A DNA stretch of 64,000 nt from Winogradskyella litoriviva (GCF_013249065.1 NZ_JABRWQ010000002.1:496001-560000), one strand, 5' to 3'; numbered from the stretch's first letter, positions 8,607 through 18,095 are shown. Program-made: numbers and translations. The notes: generated by a model not told the origin, from the letters alone.

Positions 8607-9840
8607 TTATTAAAAATTTACCATTATTCCTTATTACATTTTTACCCACACCATAATAATCACCAGGTGAAACTTCGAAAATGAAAGCTTCTTTTTCTCT
8701 ATGATGTGGTTTGCCGTATGCATGTAAGGACAAGTTAATTTGAAATCTTCCTTCTACAAATGGTATTTTCTTTAATACAACAGCAACAGTAGTTGATTCT
8801 TTTTTTATACTGAACTCTGAATATGTGTTACCAATATGTGCTACTTTTTCACCATACTCATCATATAAACCTATAAAAATATTAATTGGAATATGCTCAT
8901 CATTTTCAATTGAAATAATAATTTCCACATCATCACCACTATGAAAATTAGTTGTTGAAATACCTTTATTTTTAATCTCTGCTGATAACATTCTTACAAG
9001 AGTTGGCCTTTTAACAAATTCTCTAAAAGACCCACTTTTAGAAATATTTATTGTTAAATATTCTTCTATTGCTTCTCTAGTATTTCTAATACTTTGAACA
9101 TTACCATTATTTAAAATAACACATCTTGTACACAGGTTCTTAATCGCTCCCATATCATGGCTTACAAATAAAACAGTTCTACCATCACTATTAGAAATGT
9201 CCTGCATTTTACCAATTGCTTTTTTCTGAAATTCTGCATCTCCAACTGCTAATACTTCATCTATAACTAAAATATCTGGCTCTAAATGGGCAGCTACTGC
9301 AAAAGCCAAACGCACTTTCATACCAGAACTATAGCGTTTTACAGGTGTATCTACATATCTTATACAACCAGAAAAATCAATTATTTCATCAATCTTAGAA
9401 TTGATTTCTGCTCTTGTCATTCCCAAAATAGCTCCATTGAGATAAATGTTCTCTCTTCCTGTCATTTCTGGATGAAAACCTGTACCTACTTCTAAAAGTG
9501 ATGCTATTCTACCTTTTGTTTTTATTTCGCCGGTTGTTGGACTTGTGACTCTAGATAAAATTTTTAGTAAGGTTGACTTACCAGCACCATTTTTTCCAAT
9601 AATACCAAGTACTTCACCTTTTTTTACTTCAAAGTTTATATCTTTTAATGCCCAAACATAATCTGAGCTTCCTTTTTTACTTCTATTATTAACCTCACCC
9701 ACTTTTAAGTAAGGATCCTCTTTTCCTCGTACGCTATTCCACCAGCGATTAAGATCATGACTTATAGTGCCTGTTCCAACAAGTCCCAATCGGTATTGCT
9801 TACCTATATTTTCTACTTTTAAGATTATGTCTGTATCCAT
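8584..9840 (-). CDS. wzt: Wzt-type polysaccharide ABC exporter ATPase with C-terminal glycan-binding domain
   Basis: The ATPase of 418 residues drives export of an undecaprenyl-linked polysaccharide across the inner membrane. Walker A is GKNGAGKS (82-89), the signature YSSGMKVR (170-177), Walker B LVIDEVLAVGD (191-201) and the H-loop SHD (227-229). Residues about 270-418 form the beta-rich C-terminal domain (HSGDDVEIIISIEN, VEGRFQINLSLH) that in O-antigen exporters recognises the modified non-reducing end of the chain. Its ATG shares a base with the stop of the permease gene. The extension suggests that chains are terminated by a cap before export, an inference from characterised Wzt proteins. 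Confidence 0.93.
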   Translation of the reverse strand: MDTDIILKVENIGKQYRLGLVGTGTISHDLNRWWNSVRGKEDPYLKVGEVNNRSKKGSSDYVWALKDINFEVKKGEVLGIIGKNGAGKSTLLKILSRVTSPTTGEIKTKGRIASLLEVGTGFHPEMTGRENIYLNGAILGMTRAEINSKIDEIIDFSGCIRYVDTPVKRYSSGMKVRLAFAVAAHLEPDILVIDEVLAVGDAEFQKKAIGKMQDISNSDGRTVLFVSHDMGAIKNLCTRCVILNNGNVQSIRNTREAIEEYLTINISKSGSFREFVKRPTLVRMLSAEIKNKGISTTNFHSGDDVEIIISIENDEHIPINIFIGLYDEYGEKVAHIGNTYSEFSIKKESTTVAVVLKKIPFVEGRFQINLSLHAYGKPHHREKEAFIFEVSPGDYYGVGKNVIRNNGKFLINASWDEI

Positions 9841-10712
9841 TATATGGTATCAATAAAGCTTTTTTCTGTCTTATTAAATATTACTAACCCAATTAAAAAA
9901 ACAATTGCACTAATAATCATGGTATATGCCAATTTATAAAAATCTAAATCACCAACTCCAAAGACCATGGTTCTAAAAGTTTCTACTAATATAGCAATTG
10001 GATTCCATTCTATTAACCAATAATAATTAGGTAATTTATCCATAAAGTAAGACATAGGATACATTACAGCAGAGCCATACATTAATAATTGAACCCCAAA
10101 TTGCACTAAAAATGTTAGGTCTCTATATTTGGTTGTCATAGACGAAATAATCATACCCAATCCTAGACCTAGTAAAGCCATTAAAAAAATCAAAATAGGT
10201 AACAGAGCCAGACTAAATGTTGGAAAAACATTAAAAGCTTTGTCTGTAAAATTCACGAAATAAACATAAAAACCTAAAAAAACAACCAACTGTATTCCAT
10301 ATTTTAACAAATTTGAAACTACAACAGACATTGGCATTATAACTCTGGGGAAATAGACTTTACCAAAGATGTTTTCGTTTTTTTTAAAAGTATCACTCGT
10401 CCCAACTAAACATTCTTTAAAATAATTCCAAGATGTTATGCCTGCAAGATTAAACAAAAAATTAGGGACACCATCTCCTGTAGGTATATCTGCTAAATTA
10501 TTAAATATTAAAGTGAATATTAAAGAGGTAAATAATGGCTGAATGAGATACCATAGTGGACCAAGAACCGTTTGCTTATAAAGTGTTATTATATCTCTTT
10601 TTACAAACAAAAACAACAAATCTCTATACCTCCAAATTTCTTTAAAATTAAAATCTATTAATTTCTTTTTTGAAGAAATAACATATAGCCAATGCTCATG
10701 TGTGGTTTTCAA
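9840..10712 (-). CDS. wzm: Wzm-type polysaccharide ABC exporter permease
   Basis: This 290-residue integral membrane protein has about six hydrophobic segments and the ABC-2 permease hallmarks: YRDLLFLFVKRDIITLYKQTVLGPLWYL near the N-terminus and MTTKYRDLTFLVQF in the cytoplasmic loop. With the Wzt-like ATPase downstream it forms the channel for the completed glycan. It starts the transport pair, with one-base overlap to wzt and 64 nt from the epimerase gene upstream. No flippase (Wzx) or polymerase (Wzy) was found in the locus, which agrees with ABC-dependent export. Confidence 0.93.
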   Translation of the reverse strand: MKTTHEHWLYVISSKKKLIDFNFKEIWRYRDLLFLFVKRDIITLYKQTVLGPLWYLIQPLFTSLIFTLIFNNLADIPTGDGVPNFLFNLAGITSWNYFKECLVGTSDTFKKNENIFGKVYFPRVIMPMSVVVSNLLKYGIQLVVFLGFYVYFVNFTDKAFNVFPTFSLALLPILIFLMALLGLGLGMIISSMTTKYRDLTFLVQFGVQLLMYGSAVMYPMSYFMDKLPNYYWLIEWNPIAILVETFRTMVFGVGDLDFYKLAYTMIISAIVFLIGLVIFNKTEKSFIDTI

Positions 10713-10776
10713 TTATTAACGCTTTTTTATTATTACTGCGAATATAAGAAATGAACAATGGAAAATAATCCAATCA

Positions 10777-11718
10777 CTATGGTTTTTGAATAGTATAGGT
10801 ATTATAATAATCCATCATTTTATAAATACCTTCTTCTAGCGTTACTAAATCTCTACCTAACAATGTTTTCATTTTTGTAATATCAGGACATCTTCTAGAC
10901 ATATCTCCTTCTTTTAAGGATGGAAGAAAAATAATTTCAGATTTAGAATTTGTTAAGTTTATAACCTTTTTAGCTAACTCTAAAACACTTATTTCTACAT
11001 CATTTCCAATGTTTAAAACATCATTAATATAACAATTTTCATACAATGCTTTTATGCATGTATCTATATTATCATCGATATAACAAAATGATCTTGTTTG
11101 ATTACCTTTTCCATAAATAGGAATTGGTTGATGATTCATTGCCAGCCTCATAAATCTAGGCATTACAAAATCATTACTTTGCAAAGGACCGTAAGTATTG
11201 AAAAATCTAAAAATGGTATAATCTAAACCATATTCATTTTTATAAGCCTTAAAAAAAGCTTCTCCTACATTTTTTACTATTGCATAAGGCAATCGAGAAT
11301 TTAAAGGTGTAGTCTTTTCGTTTTGTGGTATTTCAAAAGGTTCACCATAAACTTCAGAAGAACTAGAATAGAACACGCGCTCTACTCCAGAATTTTTTGA
11401 TAATGATAATATATTTTTTATACCATCAATATCATCTAAGACGTTGATTGGGTTTTCTAAGGTTCTTTCTACTCCTACTACAGCTGCAAAATGAAATACG
11501 TAGTTAAACTTAAATGCAGCAAAAATAGACATCATATCATTATAATTATTGACATCTGCTTTTATAAATTTAACATTAGATTTATTAGGAATCTTAGACC
11601 TTTCGCCTGTAGACAGATTATCTATAATTACAACAGTAGTTGATTTATTATTGGATAATTTTGAAGCAAGAGTACTACCAAGCTGACCTGCACCTCCAGT
11701 AACTAAAATATTTATCAT
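10777..11718 (-). CDS. NAD-dependent nucleotide-sugar epimerase/dehydratase (UDP-GlcA decarboxylase-like)
   Basis: An extended short-chain dehydrogenase of 313 residues: NAD-binding GGAGQLGS (8-15), catalytic SSSSEVYG (118-125) and the YAIVK pair (Tyr145, Lys149), then RFFNTYGP. The late segment GDMSRRCPDITKMKTLLG resembles the corresponding region of UDP-glucuronate decarboxylases (UXS), but 4-epimerase or 4,6-dehydratase activity is equally possible. It supplies an activated sugar to the locus. There are 111 nt to the tviC-like gene upstream, so an internal promoter cannot be excluded. Confidence 0.82.
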   Translation of the reverse strand: MINILVTGGAGQLGSTLASKLSNNKSTTVVIIDNLSTGERSKIPNKSNVKFIKADVNNYNDMMSIFAAFKFNYVFHFAAVVGVERTLENPINVLDDIDGIKNILSLSKNSGVERVFYSSSSEVYGEPFEIPQNEKTTPLNSRLPYAIVKNVGEAFFKAYKNEYGLDYTIFRFFNTYGPLQSNDFVMPRFMRLAMNHQPIPIYGKGNQTRSFCYIDDNIDTCIKALYENCYINDVLNIGNDVEISVLELAKKVINLTNSKSEIIFLPSLKEGDMSRRCPDITKMKTLLGRDLVTLEEGIYKMMDYYNTYTIQKP

Positions 11719-11829
11719 TGATTCATAGCTTTTAGCTAAAACTTATATAAGGCAATATAATAAGCTTTTAAATATCTTACAATAAAGGTATTAATTTAAG
11801 CGAAAAAACTAATTGAATCTAGATTATAA

Positions 11830-12807
11830 TTAATTAAAAGAATCCCAAGTAATCTTTAATCCTTCTCTTACAGTATATTTTGGTTTATAACCTAGAAGCT
11901 TCTCTGCTTTTGAAATATCCGCTAAAGAATCCCTTACGTCACCTTGTCTGTTTGGACCATAAATAGCCTTTAATTCAGATTTAGCAGCAATCCGTAAAGA
12001 GTCCCATAAATAGTTAATAGTGATACGCTCACCACATGCAACATTAAAGACTTCATTCTTAGCTTCTTCTGAAGCAAAAAAACCTTTTACATTGGCTTGT
12101 ACAACATTATCTATAAATGTAAAATCTCGTGTTTGCTCTCCATCACCATTAATTTTAGAAGGCTCGTTATCTTTTAGTGCTTGCATAAATAAAGGGATAA
12201 CAGCTGCATATGCACCATCTGGACTTTGTTTTGGCCCAAAAACATTAAAATAACGGAGACCAATTACATCTGTATTATACGTTGTACCAAATACATCTGC
12301 ATAAAGCTCATTAACATATTTTGTTACTGCATAAGGTGATAATGGTTTCCCAATGGTATCTTCAACTTTTGGCAACGATTTACTATCACCATATGTAGAA
12401 CTAGATGCTGCATAAACCATACGTTTTACTGTAGGACTATCTTTTAAAGCAATCATCATATTTAAAAAACCTGAAATATTAACTTCATTGGTAGTCGCTG
12501 GATCATTAATAGAGCGAGGAACAGAACCTAATGCTGCTTGGTGAGATACATAGTCTATACCTTCCATAGCCTTTTTACAAGTTTCCAAATCTCGGATATC
12601 GCCTTCAATCAATTCAAAGGCTGGATTATCCATAAATTCAGTTAAATTTTTACGATGTCCATTAGAAAAATTATCTAATACTCGTACTTTTTTAGCATTA
12701 TATTTTAGCAAATATTCTGTTAGATTTGAGCCAATAAAGCCTCCTCCTCCTGTAATTAAAAAACTTAATTGCGATAGGTCTGTAGTATGATGTGGATTTG
12801 AGTACAT
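11830..12807 (-). CDS. tviC: UDP-GlcNAc(A) 4-epimerase, WbpP/TviC type
   Basis: The epimerase interconverts UDP-GlcNAc/GalNAc or their uronic acids in the cytoplasm. Its 325 residues include TGGGGFIGS (19-27), the family-specific HQAALGSVPRSINDP segment (about 89-103), catalytic SSS (135-137), Tyr159 and Lys163 in YAVTK, and RYFNVFGPKQSPDGAYAAVIP, all typical of WbpP/TviC. It lies 4 nt after the TviB-like dehydrogenase gene. The pair is the classic route to UDP-GalNAcA, as in Vi antigen, so an N-acetylated hexuronic acid is probably part of this glycan. Confidence 0.92.
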   Translation of the reverse strand: MYSNPHHTTDLSQLSFLITGGGGFIGSNLTEYLLKYNAKKVRVLDNFSNGHRKNLTEFMDNPAFELIEGDIRDLETCKKAMEGIDYVSHQAALGSVPRSINDPATTNEVNISGFLNMMIALKDSPTVKRMVYAASSSTYGDSKSLPKVEDTIGKPLSPYAVTKYVNELYADVFGTTYNTDVIGLRYFNVFGPKQSPDGAYAAVIPLFMQALKDNEPSKINGDGEQTRDFTFIDNVVQANVKGFFASEEAKNEVFNVACGERITINYLWDSLRIAAKSELKAIYGPNRQGDVRDSLADISKAEKLLGYKPKYTVREGLKITWDSFN

Positions 12808-12811
12808 ATTA

Positions 12812-14107
12812 TTATAGTCTTGCGTCTACAGTGTCAATAGGAAGTAATGATTTTACATCAAAAGTGACACTTTTTTCTGATTTTAAATTATCTAATTTTA
12901 TTTCTAAAAATTCATTGTGAGAAACGGCTAAAATTATAGCATCATAATCTGACCTTAACTTATCAAATTCACTAATTAAGTCTAAATTATACTCGTGTTT
13001 CACTTCTTCTGCTGAAGCCCATGGATCATATACATCTACATCAACATGGTAGGTTTGTAATTCTTCTATTATATCAATAACCCTAGAGTTTCTAATATCT
13101 GGACAATTTTCTTTAAAAGTAATTCCAAGCACTAGTGCTTTAGAACCTTTAATGGTTGCCCCTTTTTTAATCATCATTTTTACAGTTTCAGTAGCAACGT
13201 AAGCTCCCATACTATCATTCATTTTACGTCCTGCCAAAATTATTTCTGGATTATAACCAGATTCAATAGCTTTTTGAGCCAAATAATATGGATCTACTCC
13301 AATACAATGTCCGCCCACTAAACCTGGTGAGAATTTCAAAAAATTCCATTTTGTACCTGCAGCTTCTAAAACAGCTTTCGTATCAATATCTAATAATCTA
13401 AAAATCTTAGATAACTCATTAACAAAGGCGATGTTAATATCTCTTTGAGAATTCTCAATAACTTTGGCCGCTTCAGCAACTTTAATACTAGGTGCTAAAT
13501 GAGTACCTGCGGTTATAACTTGTTTATAAAGATTATCTACTTTAGTTGCAACTTCAGGAGTTGAGCCAGAAGTTACCTTAAGTATTTTAGTAACGGTATG
13601 GTGCTTGTCACCTGGATTAATTCTTTCTGGAGAATATCCTGCATAAAAGTCTTTATTATAGGTTAATCCAGAAGTTTCGGCAACTACAGGTATACATATA
13701 TCTTCTGTTGCTCCAGGATAAACTGTTGATTCATAAATTACAATATCACCTTTGCTTAGCATTTTCCCTACTGTTTCACTAGCCTTGATTAATGGTGTAA
13801 ATACAGGCTTATTTAGAGCATCTGTTGGTGTTGGAACAGTGACAATATAATAATTAGTTTCGGCTAATGCATTTATATTATCTGTTATATATAATCCTTT
13901 ATCCGCATTTAAGTCTGTAGTTAAAACAGATTTTAAATTATCATTTTCAACTTCTAAAGTTTTATCAATTCCATTATTTAATTCGCTGATTCGCTGCTTA
14001 TTAATATCGAAACCAACTACAAAAAATTTTTTGGCAAATTCAACGGCAAGGGGTAAACCGACGTAACCTAGTCCAATAATCGCAATTTTATCTTCTGAAT
14101 GTATCAT
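12812..14107 (-). CDS. tviB: UDP-GlcNAc/GalNAc 6-dehydrogenase, WbpO/TviB type
   Basis: The 431-residue enzyme oxidises the C6 of a UDP-N-acetylhexosamine to the uronic acid using two NAD. The N-terminal Rossmann motif is IAIIGLGYVGLPLA (8-21), the catalytic cysteine is Cys268 in GGHCIGVDPYY, and a C-terminal UDP-binding domain follows (GITFKENCPDIRNSRV). Length and motifs fit TviB/WbpO rather than UDP-glucose dehydrogenase, judged by similarity from memory. Its ATG overlaps the sugar-transferase stop by 4 bp (ATGA). It works directly with the 11830-12807 epimerase. Confidence 0.93.
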   Translation of the reverse strand: MIHSEDKIAIIGLGYVGLPLAVEFAKKFFVVGFDINKQRISELNNGIDKTLEVENDNLKSVLTTDLNADKGLYITDNINALAETNYYIVTVPTPTDALNKPVFTPLIKASETVGKMLSKGDIVIYESTVYPGATEDICIPVVAETSGLTYNKDFYAGYSPERINPGDKHHTVTKILKVTSGSTPEVATKVDNLYKQVITAGTHLAPSIKVAEAAKVIENSQRDINIAFVNELSKIFRLLDIDTKAVLEAAGTKWNFLKFSPGLVGGHCIGVDPYYLAQKAIESGYNPEIILAGRKMNDSMGAYVATETVKMMIKKGATIKGSKALVLGITFKENCPDIRNSRVIDIIEELQTYHVDVDVYDPWASAEEVKHEYNLDLISEFDKLRSDYDAIILAVSHNEFLEIKLDNLKSEKSVTFDVKSLLPIDTVDARL

Positions 14108-14694
14108 TTGTTTAAAGTAGATTTTAAAATGAGTGTCAAATCTAAGTAAAAACTGTAATTCTCAACGTACTTTTTATTGATTTTTACTTTATCTACCCAA
14201 ATAATCGTTCTATTGTAATGAACTGGATCATTTTGCCGTTCTAATACACTTTCTTCATTTCTATATTTAAGTGTTGCCGGACCAGTAATACCAGGTTTTA
14301 CTAACAATATAATTCTGTCATCTCCTTTTAATTCATCGGCAAACCCTTCTAAATCAGGTCTTGGGCCTACAAAACTCATGTCACCAATTAAAACATTAAA
14401 TAATTGAGGAAGCTCATTTAACTTTGATTTTCTTAGAAATACTCCGAACTTAGATGCGTATCGATTTAAATCACCTAACTGATGTTTCCCTTCCCTTAAG
14501 GTTCTAATTTTATAAATTTTGAAAGGTTTGCCGTGTTGACCAATTCGATATTGTGTATAAATACCAAATTGTTTAGTATCAACGGTAGCGAGAATAATTA
14601 ATAAGACAATTGGAACTATCAATATTGGCAAAAACACTAAGGTTAAGAAAACATCAAAAACACGTTTAATCTTAAGTTGGGTTTTTGTAATCAA
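14104..14694 (-). CDS. Initiating sugar transferase (small PglC/WcaJ-type phosphoglycosyl transferase)
   Basis: The enzyme moves a phospho-sugar from UDP-sugar onto undecaprenyl phosphate, the first step of glycan assembly. The 196 residues start with a hydrophobic re-entrant helix (VFLTLVFLPILIVPIVLLIILA, split by prolines), followed by YRIGQHGKPFKIYKIRTL, the catalytic region LRKSKLNELPQLFNVLIGDMSFVGPRPD and KPGITGPATLKYRNEE. Only one strong membrane segment is present, so it is the short, monotopic form. It is located between wzc and tviB in the same operon. Confidence 0.92.
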   Translation of the reverse strand: MITKTQLKIKRVFDVFLTLVFLPILIVPIVLLIILATVDTKQFGIYTQYRIGQHGKPFKIYKIRTLREGKHQLGDLNRYASKFGVFLRKSKLNELPQLFNVLIGDMSFVGPRPDLEGFADELKGDDRIILLVKPGITGPATLKYRNEESVLERQNDPVHYNRTIIWVDKVKINKKYVENYSFYLDLTLILKSTLNK

Positions 14695-14714
14695 TTTTAT
14701 ATTATTAATAGGAG

Positions 14715-17192
14715 TTAAATTCTTTTAAAAAAGTTTTTGATCTTACTTAAAACAGTGTTTTTATCTTTTTCGTGATATGCACTACCATAAACACCATAAC
14801 CGTAACCGTAACCGTATCCATAGCCATAGCCATAATTATAGTTGTTTTTATGTTTATAAAAATTAAGGACATAACTTACATTTTTCAATTCACCATTTCT
14901 ATGCTTTGCATTTACCAGCTGCAACATTCCTTTTTTAGTATAATCCAATCTAACCATAAATATTGTAGCATCAACATATTGCACCAACTCTAACGCATCA
15001 GTTACTAAGCCCAATGGAGGTGTATCCAAAATGATTATATCATATTGCTGTTTAAAGCTATCAATAAGTTCTTTTAACTCATCTCCCATTAATAATTCTG
15101 AAGGATTAGGAGGTATTGGTCCAGACGTAATTAGGTCTAAATTTTCAATATGGGTATTTGTAATGATTTCGTCCAATGAACTGTCACCAATCAAATAATT
15201 AACAATTCCTTTATCGTTATCGATACTAAAATCATCAAATATTTTTGGCTTACGTAAATCTAGCCCTAATAATATCGTCTTCTTACCAGAAAGAGCAAAA
15301 ACGGTTGCGATATTTATTGAGGTAAAAGTTTTACCTTCTCCACTTACAGAAGATGTAATCATTAAAGTGTTTGCTCTCGATTCTGATTTTTTATTTTTAA
15401 AAAGAAACTGTAAACTTGACCTTATAGCTCTAAATGACTCGGCCACAGCAGATTTAGGCTTCTCATATACAACCAAATTATTTTTATATCTATACTTTCC
15501 TATAAGACCTAAAATTGGAATATTTGACATTCTAGCAATTTCATCCGAACCATGTATAGTATTATCTAAAAGATAAATAACAAAAATTAAAAACATTGGT
15601 GCAAAAAAACCAATCATTAAACCCATCATATAATTGAGAGATTTATTAGGTCCAATTGGTGAATCACCTATATCTTTTGCTTCATCTATTACGGTTATAT
15701 CAGATATATTGGCTGCCTTAACTATTGCAGCTTCTCCTCGTTTGGCTTGATAAATATCATAAGCTTCTCTACTTAAATCTAATTTTCTTTGAATTTTTAA
15801 GAATTCTTGTTGCCCTTCAGGTAAACCTGATAGTTTAGACTCCAAATTAACTATCTTTCTACGAATAGTATTCAATTGTATTCCAATTGTCTGCTTTGTA
15901 GCATTTATAGTTTCTAATAAAACATTTTTCTCTGTATCAATTTGTCTATCTAAATCTTCAAAAAGTATTGAACCTTCTTTGGTAGAATATTCTAAATTAC
16001 GTCGTTGCACTGATAGCGCTATTATACGCCCAACTCCACTTAATATATTTCCTTCTTCAATACCAACTGACGTTGGTGCTGCCAGTTTTGTATAATCTGT
16101 TTTTGTAATTAAGTAATTCTGTAAGGTATTTAAATAATTAAGTTTTGATTCTTCTATAAGCTGTTCTTGCTCGTAAGTTTTTAATTGTTCTGATATTTGA
16201 CTAATTTCTGCCTCTACATTGAATACTTTATTTGTTTTTCTAAAGTCATTCATTTCATCGGTTACAGCCTTTAAATTAGTATCAACTGCCCCAAGACTAC
16301 TATCAATAAATTTTATAGTATTTGTAGCGTAAAGATTCTTTCTTGCTAGTTCTGTTCTACTAAGAATATCTGAAGTTGCATTTAAAAAATCTACAATTTT
16401 AGATTTATTTTTTCCTATTAATGATAATTTTAAAACAGAAGAAGACTCTCTAGAAAACGGCTCAATTTTTATACTATTTTTATATTGATTTACAACACCA
16501 TCAAAATTTAGATATCTTACAAAATACGTATCGCCCTCAGTAACAGCAACATCTGATTTAATATTTACAATACCATTAAAAAATGATGTATTAACAATTT
16601 CTCCAAATTTATAAACCTTAGAAAATAAACCAGGAGTGACTTGTGTTCTTAATTTTTCTTTAGAATCAAATTTTTGACACAGTACTTTACTACCTGTAAA
16701 TTCGTAAAACAACTCATAAGAATTTCGGTCAATAAATTTAATCCCAATGGGTTTTCCAATTGCTTGAGGCTTGGATTTATCGGTTAAAACTTCAAATGGC
16801 GCAGCTTTATAGATATCTATTAAATGATATTTTCCTCGATATAGATATTGCTTATAAAACTCTAAAGAATCTACTACCAGTTCATTATGAGTTCTAGTTT
16901 TAATTTCTGTTAAAATACTTCCTACTTTACCAGAAACTCCTCCCCAATTAAACGAAATACTGGTATTTGCTGTAAAAAAAGGATTCTGATCATTATCTAT
17001 TGTAATTAAGGAATCTAATCTGTAGATACTTTCCTTTCTAATATTTATAAAATATGCAACTAACAAAGCAACACCAATACATAATAAAACTAATTTCCAA
17101 AGGCTTAAAACTCTAAATAAAAACCCTTTAAAATCAAAAGTAATTCCCTGAGTTTCCATTTCATCGATGTCGTCGTAATCTCTAGTTTTCAT
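14715..17192 (-). CDS. wzc: Wzc-like polysaccharide co-polymerase / bacterial tyrosine kinase
   Basis: This inner-membrane protein controls polymer length and export by cycles of tyrosine autophosphorylation. Of 825 residues, about 20-110 hold the first membrane segment and Wzz domain, about 290-480 are coiled-coil, a second membrane segment (MMGLMIGFFAPMFLIFVIYL) lies near 525-550, and the cytoplasmic BY-kinase follows: Walker A SSVSGEGKT (near 615), Walker A' LLGLDLRKP and Walker B IIILDTPP (near 725). The tail has seven Tyr-Gly repeats, the expected autophosphorylation cluster. It lies 3 nt after wza. The fused kinase is the Gram-negative arrangement. Confidence 0.94.
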   Translation of the reverse strand: MKTRDYDDIDEMETQGITFDFKGFLFRVLSLWKLVLLCIGVALLVAYFINIRKESIYRLDSLITIDNDQNPFFTANTSISFNWGGVSGKVGSILTEIKTRTHNELVVDSLEFYKQYLYRGKYHLIDIYKAAPFEVLTDKSKPQAIGKPIGIKFIDRNSYELFYEFTGSKVLCQKFDSKEKLRTQVTPGLFSKVYKFGEIVNTSFFNGIVNIKSDVAVTEGDTYFVRYLNFDGVVNQYKNSIKIEPFSRESSSVLKLSLIGKNKSKIVDFLNATSDILSRTELARKNLYATNTIKFIDSSLGAVDTNLKAVTDEMNDFRKTNKVFNVEAEISQISEQLKTYEQEQLIEESKLNYLNTLQNYLITKTDYTKLAAPTSVGIEEGNILSGVGRIIALSVQRRNLEYSTKEGSILFEDLDRQIDTEKNVLLETINATKQTIGIQLNTIRRKIVNLESKLSGLPEGQQEFLKIQRKLDLSREAYDIYQAKRGEAAIVKAANISDITVIDEAKDIGDSPIGPNKSLNYMMGLMIGFFAPMFLIFVIYLLDNTIHGSDEIARMSNIPILGLIGKYRYKNNLVVYEKPKSAVAESFRAIRSSLQFLFKNKKSESRANTLMITSSVSGEGKTFTSINIATVFALSGKKTILLGLDLRKPKIFDDFSIDNDKGIVNYLIGDSSLDEIITNTHIENLDLITSGPIPPNPSELLMGDELKELIDSFKQQYDIIILDTPPLGLVTDALELVQYVDATIFMVRLDYTKKGMLQLVNAKHRNGELKNVSYVLNFYKHKNNYNYGYGYGYGYGYGYGVYGSAYHEKDKNTVLSKIKNFFKRI
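14794..14835. repeat. Hexanucleotide tandem repeat encoding the Wzc Tyr-Gly tail
   Basis: Seven near-identical 6-bp units (ccataa, ccgtaa or ccatag on the plus strand) encode consecutive Tyr-Gly pairs at the C-terminus of the BY-kinase. Because each unit is two codons, slippage would change the number of phosphorylatable tyrosines without breaking the frame. Confidence 0.85.
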
Positions 17193-17195
17193 CTA

Positions 17196-17996
17196 TTATA
17201 ATCTTGAAAAAAGTAAAACTGTAGTTGATAATAAAGACACTATTGTTGCTATAGTAGTTAGACTTGAAACTGCCGTCTCTCCAGTTCCTATTGATTTTTG
17301 TTTTAAAGGTTCTACATAGATAATATCATTTGGTTGAATAAAATAATAGGGAGATTGCATTACTTTAACATCTGTTAAATCTATGGTATGAATTTTTTGC
17401 CCTTGAGGATATTGACGTATAATCTTCACCTCTTTTTTATTACCAGTTACGGGTATTTCTCCTACATTAGCAATGGCCTCAAAGATATTTACACGCTCTT
17501 TGTAAAGCACTACACTACCTGGACTGCCAACTTCTCCGTTCGCTGTATAGCGCAAACCAGCTAATTTAACAGTAACAAATATATTAGCAGTTGCCTTAAA
17601 CTGCTCATCGAGTAATTTCTTTTCAATTATCTTTTCAATTTCTTCTGTAGTATAACCTAAAACATTTAAATAGCCTAAAGTTGGTATTCTAATATTTCCA
17701 TGCACATCAACAGTAAACCCATCAAAGTAAGCACGTTCTGCACTAGTTGCATTAAGAACATCTTCGCCACTAGGATTTAAAATAGCAACCGTTTCTTGAT
17801 CTATTGCCTTAACTTTTATATTAAGGATATCATGTATTTGTATTCTGTATGGTTTCTGAATTTCACTTAAATTATACGGAATTGTATCATTAGTAGAATT
17901 ACCTTTATTCTGTAAATAAATTGTGTCTTTGTGAGGAATACATGAGGAAACAATAACACAAACTAATAAAATGATTAAAAGCTTTATACGCTTCAT
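17196..17996 (-). CDS. wza: Wza-like outer-membrane polysaccharide export lipoprotein
   Basis: The 266-residue protein has a lipoprotein signal peptide ending in VSSC (lipidation at Cys19). A poly-saccharide-export domain at about 50-150 (PYRIQIHDILNIKV; GNIRIPTLGYLNVLG) and an SLBB-like domain at about 150-235 follow, and a hydrophobic C-terminal helix (TIATIVSLLSTTVLLF) may form the outer-membrane pore ring. It is the first gene after the locus promoter and is followed 3 nt later by wzc, the usual OPX/PCP pairing. It gives the glycan a route through periplasm and outer membrane. Confidence 0.93.
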   Translation of the reverse strand: MKRIKLLIILLVCVIVSSCIPHKDTIYLQNKGNSTNDTIPYNLSEIQKPYRIQIHDILNIKVKAIDQETVAILNPSGEDVLNATSAERAYFDGFTVDVHGNIRIPTLGYLNVLGYTTEEIEKIIEKKLLDEQFKATANIFVTVKLAGLRYTANGEVGSPGSVVLYKERVNIFEAIANVGEIPVTGNKKEVKIIRQYPQGQKIHTIDLTDVKVMQSPYYFIQPNDIIYVEPLKQKSIGTGETAVSSLTTIATIVSLLSTTVLLFSRL

Positions 17997-18018
17997 ATAA
18001 ACAATGGATCTTTAAAGA

Positions 18019-18047
18019 CAAATATAATGTATCAATAGTAATAACAA
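18019..18047 (-). promoter_or_regulatory. Promoter of the polysaccharide operon
   Basis: On the minus strand TTG (18045-18047), an 18-nt spacer and TATATTTG (18019-18026) match the Bacteroidetes promoter consensus TTG-N17-23-TAnnTTTG. The wza ATG is 22 nt downstream, predicting a very short leader. The region 17997-18095 is the divergent boundary between this operon and the ABC-F gene. Confidence 0.7.
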
Positions 18048-18095
18048 AACAATTACTTTTGTTTTTGGTTTTATTCCATTTTAAAAAAATTAAGT

